This document shows, piece after piece, positions 59,789 through 64,000 of a DNA stretch of 64,000 nucleotides. The DNA is taken from contig JYIP02000001.1 of NCBI GenBank assembly GCA_001051155.2, positions 4,216,001 through 4,280,000 on the forward strand, in the 5' to 3' direction. A model generated the notes under the pieces. The model was not told the DNA's origin. It saw nothing but the letters and a program-made list of their open reading frames with translations, and made no database searches. Made by a program: the position numbers and the translations under genes. The number at the start of each line of letters is the position of its first letter. Position 1 is the first letter of the stretch. Source of the stretch: Chrysoporthe austroafricana (taxonomy: Eukaryota > Ascomycota > Sordariomycetes > Diaporthales > Cryphonectriaceae).

Positions 59789-59995
59789 TAATAGTAAACG
59801 TACTGAAATATATTATAAAGTATAGTTTTTCTAAGAAAATAAATTATATTAAAGCTTATTAAAGCATTATATAAGCTTTCCGGTAAAAATATAGCATTTA
59901 TTTAATAAATTTATTGCGTATTTATTAAGGGATTTATTATAAATTTATTAAGCGAATTTATTACAAATTCACTTCGTTTATAAGTTTTGCTATTA
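59789..59995 (-). repeat. 5' LTR of inner chromovirus, heavily mutated
   Basis: 207 bp. By hand alignment it differs from 49551-49757 at about 29 positions, all C/T or G/A transitions and no indels; 27 of them are changed in this copy and 2 in the other. It is followed by the target duplication AATTG. Confidence 0.9.
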
Positions 59996-61439
59996 AATTG
60001 GAACGATTATATTAATTTAATAATCGTATTTATTATAAATAACAAAATTATTATTTGAAAAAACTTTTAAGCTTTTATAAACTAATATAAAATATATATA
60101 GCTAAAAATGCAAAATATATTAAATATTTTAATTTCTATTTATTTATTTGCTTAATTAAAATAATATATATTTAATTCTATTTTATATTATTTTTTTAAA
60201 AATATAAAGATTTTATTTTATATAAATATAATTAAAGCTAATAAAAGAAATAATTAAAAAGAAATTTCTTTATATTACGGAAAACTATAAAGGACTTGCT
60301 AAATGCTTAATAATATTCCAGAAAAGATATACGAAATAATTGCAATATTCTGGAATTTACTTATTATATTTATCGATTTATTAAGTTAACCGAATATTTA
60401 AATTCGTATTTAGCTAGAAATATTTAGGATCGGATCGATAAAGAATTAATAGCTAGATATTTCGATAGACTTAATCGAAATAAAAATACGAAAAATTTCG
60501 AAAAATATTTTAAAACAAAATAAGAAATATAGCATATTTTCGAATTAGATTATATAATAAAACTATTTCGTAAACTTGTATAACTAGTATAGAAAATTAT
60601 GCAATCGGCTGTTAATTTTCCTAATATTAATATTTACTTTTTAGCCAATATATTTCTAGGATGCTCTGGAAAATTCAAGTTTCAAGAATTTAAATATTCA
60701 TTCTGCCCGATAAAGATATTTAATTAACCAAATCTATCCAAAAGTACTAAATATATCCCGGAATACGAATTCCGAAAATTCTTATTAGAATAATAGCGAA
60801 AGCTAATAAACGTTCGGAATTAATTACAAAAACGGATAGCTAAATAACAAAACGTTTTTAGTACGGTTAAGAAAATATTAACCAATATTATGGATAATAA
60901 TAGAAGTTTAATTTCAAAAAACTAAAATTTCCAATCGCGCTTTTATTATCGATTCGTACGAAAAGATATTAGAGAACGTTTTATCCAATTAACCCTAATA
61001 AACTTTAATATCGATAACGGAAAATTGCAATATAATTTAGATAAAAAGGACAAATTGGCTCGAGAAAGCTATTTCCCCGTAAATAACAATTTGTTTATAG
61101 CGGATAGCAATAAATACGATAAAGAAACCGAAAATAGCGAAAATCTATAGAAATAAAAGAACGAGTTGGAAAAATAAGCTAATAAAGAAAACGTAATAAT
61201 CGAAAACGATATCTGGATTTTTCGAGCCGAAAAGGCAAAACTATTAATAAACGAAAGTATATTCTATATCAAATACCCTATATAATTATCCAGTTAGCTA
61301 TAAAATTTTCCTAAAATCGATATATAGAAAAAAGAAATTTTAGAATATAATATTCTTATACTTATAATTAAGCCTTATTAAAGTAGCAGCTATACGTATA
61401 TAAAAGCTGCAATTAAAGCATACTCGAATAGGCTGAATA

Positions 61440-63930
61440 TAAAGGTTTATATCGATATAAGCGCCAGTTATTATACTATTGCCGAAAAATTGCTAATATA
61501 GTTCTTTAAAGCAAAAATAGATTAAAATATAAAAGCTAAGCTTAAAAGTATAAGCTAATCGCTAGCAAAAGGCTAAGCTGAATTCGACTTATATTTCTAA
61601 AGTAATAAGTATAGCTACTTATTTATATTTCGTATTCGAATAGGAATTTGAGTATTAAATCGACTAAAAATAAGCATTTTATTAAAATAGAAATATAATA
61701 TTCTTTACGAACTGAATATTCTAAATTCAGAATCGTTTATACGATTTAATTATTTTAATAATATTATAGCGAAAATGGAAATATTTGCCCGAATACTAGC
61801 ATAATCTTAGTAAGCAAAAGCTGCGATTATTATAATAATGCTGCTTAAATCTTATAAGCTAATCTTTATTAATATTAAGCAAATCCCAAAAACGTAACTT
61901 TTCTATTTAAGCTGAAATAAAAAAGGTAAATGAATTGCTTGATAAGCTATTAAATTAAAGAAATCCTAATAATAAATTAAGCAATAACTTTTTTAAAGAT
62001 TTAGAAAAATTAATTTCTAAAAATAATCGAATTATTCTAAACAGATTATATAACCCTATTAGCAAATTACGATAATTATTATTATATCGCGCAATAATAC
62101 CTCTTTTAATAAACTTAGGATAAATTATAGCTTTTAGGAAAATTGAATTCAGATTAACTATTATTTATTAAGCATATTTTCCAATAAACTGCGGAAATTA
62201 CTGGAAAATAGCTAGAAAAATACCGATTCCCGGATATAGAAACTCTCGAAATGAAAGATTATTTCGAAAATAATAATAAACTAAAAATCCGGAAAGATAA
62301 AGCTATTAAAAAATCGGAAATTGAATTCGGTATATACATTTATAAGCATTTACCGGAATTTTTCTATAAAATTATAGAATTAATATAAGCATATATTGGA
62401 ATTTTCAAAAATATAAATCCTATTAATATATTAATCGATTAATAAATAAAAGTCGATTTAGTCGAAAAATAGCAAAATTAGAAAGTAAGATAAAAGCTAT
62501 ATTATTTAAATAAAGAAAATTAAAAAGTAATTAATAAAGTTTTGGATAAGTTATATTAATAAAATCGAATTAAATAAGTTATAAATATAATGCTATTCGG
62601 TTTATTAATTTTTATAATTTAGAAAAATATAAATGGCTAGAAAAAAAAATATATAATAATTAATTTATACGCTTTAAATAAAATCTTAATTTTCGATACT
62701 TACTTTTTGCTATTATAATAAAAGATTATTAAATAATTAAGAAAAAAAATATATATTATAATAATAAATATATAATAATTTTTCTATTAATTCTTAATAT
62801 ATCCAGATTATAAAAACCGATTTACTATTATTAATTATTATAATTAAGAAAGGATAAAAGTTCTATTTATAGGATTTCGAAATTTATTATTCTATATCTA
62901 ATATTTTATAAATTAATTCTTATAATTATATTACAAATTTGTTTCTGCTTTTATAAACGATATTATTATTCATTTAATTATAGAATAAGATTATTTGCAA
63001 TACTTATAAATTATTTTCTCGCTATTTTTATATAAAAATATTTTATTAGCTAAACTTAAGTCGTTTTTTGAATATCTTTCAATCCAGATCTTAAGATTCA
63101 AAATAAACGAATTCGGAATTTCTAATACGGAATACCGGATTCAAGCTATTCGCAATTTGGAATTCCCCAAAATATTCTAATAATTAGAAAAGTTTATCGG
63201 ATTTATAAGATATTTACGCTATTTAATTCCTAAATATAATTATAGAATTAATCTATTTCAAAAAAAGAAAATTAGAATGCTAAATAAGATTTACTAATCG
63301 AACTATTTATTTTTAAATATAGGATAGCGAAATTATATTACGCAAGCTATTTTCGATTTAATATTAAACGAAATTAATAGTTTTTATAATCTCAAAATAG
63401 CTTTAGAAGCTAAAAATGCTTTATTTTATTATATCTTAAATAAACTTTTTTTCATTTAGCTAAATGCATTTAAGGAAATAGGATTCTTAAGCATTATTTT
63501 CCAATTAGCAAACGATTATATATAGAATAGAATATTGCTAATAGCAAATATAGCCGTATAATTAATTCTCTATTTAAGCAAAACGATTAATAAGGCAAAA
63601 CGAAAGTATTGGCTTATAGAATTAGAAATAGCCTATTTAGTATAGCTAGTACGAAAATTGCGAATGATAATAAAATCGAACCAAACCAAATTAGTTTATA
63701 TCTTTACCGATTATATAGCAATAATTGGCATTATCCATTCGTTATCTATAAATACGATAAATAAAATTAAAGCAAATATATAGCTAATTTTCGTTTCGGA
63801 ATACTTAAACCAATTCGATTTGAAAGCATATTATATACTGAGAAAATCGAATATTTTTGCAAATGCTATATCAAAATTATTATTTACCCAGAAACTTATC
63901 AATAATAAAGGCGTTTTAAATAAGATATAA
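61440..63930 (+). pseudogene. Degenerate pol of the outer chromovirus (protease, RT, RNase H)
   Basis: Plus-strand traces: an aspartic-protease site VYIDIGASYYTIAEKLL near 61444-61495; the reverse-transcriptase active-site region at about 62947-62973, where the two-Asp box now reads FINDIII (one Asp codon changed to Asn by G-to-A); a downstream RT/connection block with IQAIRNLEFPKIF near 63130-63180; and an RNase H block LEIAYLV...LVRKL...IFTDYIAIIGI at about 63619-63740, ending near 63900. Stops interrupt all of them. The same blocks occur inverted in the inner copy. The integrase lies beyond the window. Confidence 0.85.
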
Positions 63931-64000
63931 GAAAATAAATTTATTCAAATTCTTAATAAAATATTTATAAATAGCGAAATGAAAAGGCGTATTAAAAAAG

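Larger units (their letters stand above)
49551..59995 (-). mobile_element. Inner full-length chromovirus (Ty3/gypsy), 10,445 bp, RIP-degraded
   Basis: Bounded by two 207-bp LTRs (49551-49757 and 59789-59995) and by the target duplication AATTG (49546-49550 and 59996-60000). Reading the minus strand from 59995: LTR, leader with tandem repeats, gag (about 58300-57000), aspartic protease (about 56640-56530), reverse transcriptase (about 55480-54800), RNase H (about 54600-54150), integrase (about 53790-53400), chromodomain (about 52950-52790), a further 2.5 kb of partly open but unassigned sequence, and the 3' LTR. Domain order RT-RNase H-integrase-chromodomain defines a Ty3/gypsy chromovirus. 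Every gene is broken by stops from C-to-T/G-to-A change. Confidence 0.92.
47633..64000 (+). mobile_element. Outer chromovirus copy (Ty3/gypsy), plus strand, interrupted by the inner copy and cut by window end
   Basis: The plus-oriented copy starts with an LTR (47633-47805), continues with a leader containing tandem TATCGG repeats and a gag-like region to 49550, is interrupted by the inner minus-strand copy (49551-59995), and resumes at 59996 through gag, protease, reverse transcriptase and RNase H to the window edge. The proof of continuity is that joining ...CCGATTTTATAAGAATTG (to 49550) directly to GAACGATTATATTAATTTAA (from 60001) matches the uninterrupted minus-strand sequence of the inner copy near 58030-58070, apart from transitions. 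Stops are frequent and CpA/TpG are scarce, as after RIP. Its 3' LTR lies outside the window. Confidence 0.88.

Noticed and set aside
47640..59995. Large inverted repeat (47.6-49.55 kb versus 58.0-60.0 kb) as a DNA transposon with long terminal inverted repeats
   Set aside because: The inverted similarity is fully explained by two oppositely oriented LTR elements, one nested in the other, with an exact target duplication and LTR pairs.
44000..64000. CRISPR array or prophage-like element in the AT-rich block
   Set aside because: The repeats are retrotransposon LTRs and leader arrays in a eukaryotic genome; no spaced identical repeats or phage genes.

Overview
The window is nuclear DNA of a filamentous ascomycete (Pezizomycotina, probably a Sordariomycete). 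The evidence is many short spliceosomal introns of about 50-150 bp with GT...AG and CT-AC type branch regions, fungal-only families (Pth11-like rhodopsin-domain receptor, AA9 LPMO, GH72 glucanosyltransferase), and a large AT-rich block with the C-to-T/G-to-A signature of repeat-induced point mutation (RIP). Gene models below were spliced by hand from the sequence and each keeps an open frame across its junctions.

Layout. (1) 1-43.5 kb is gene-bearing and of ordinary GC content. In order it holds: a truncated unknown protein (<1-656, -); a long gene-poor tract with a heptamer repeat and a low-quality homopolymer stretch around an N at 6422 that looks like a mis-joined contig overlap; a Pth11-like seven-helix protein (7.4-8.8 kb, -); another gene-free tract; a GH72 cell-wall glucanosyltransferase (12.3-13.9, +); a CXC/tesmin-type cysteine-rich protein (14.6-15.7, +); a Trf4/Cid14-type non-canonical poly(A) polymerase (16.9-19.4, -); a secreted unknown (21.1-22.5, +); an MFS sugar transporter with two GC-AG introns and a 12-nt exon (24.1-26.4, +); a protein of unknown function with an RRM-like stretch (26.9-28.1, +); an ochratoxinase-like amidohydrolase (30.1-31.7, +); a C2H2 finger protein (32.9-35.4, +); an AA9 LPMO (36.0-37.3, -); a secreted flavin amine oxidase (38.6-40.2, -); a frameshifted membrane-protein pseudogene (40.6-41.7, +); and a PD-(D/E)XK-like protein (42.2-43.5, -). 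Two solo LTRs of one family (28.6 and 43.6 kb) each carry perfect 5-bp target duplications.

(2) From about 44-45 kb the sequence turns into an AT-rich, RIP-degraded transposon block that runs to the end of the window. It contains a Ty1/copia C-terminal relic (-), a Ty3/gypsy gag relic (+), and a chromodomain-bearing Ty3/gypsy element (chromovirus). A complete 10,445-bp copy of the chromovirus in minus orientation (49551-59995) is inserted, with target duplication AATTG, inside a plus-oriented copy of the same family (47633 to beyond 64000).

There is no obvious biosynthetic gene cluster. The genic part reads as a mix of carbohydrate-active secreted enzymes (GH72, AA9, sugar transporter), housekeeping RNA metabolism (Trf4) and accessory genes next to a heterochromatin-like repeat island.
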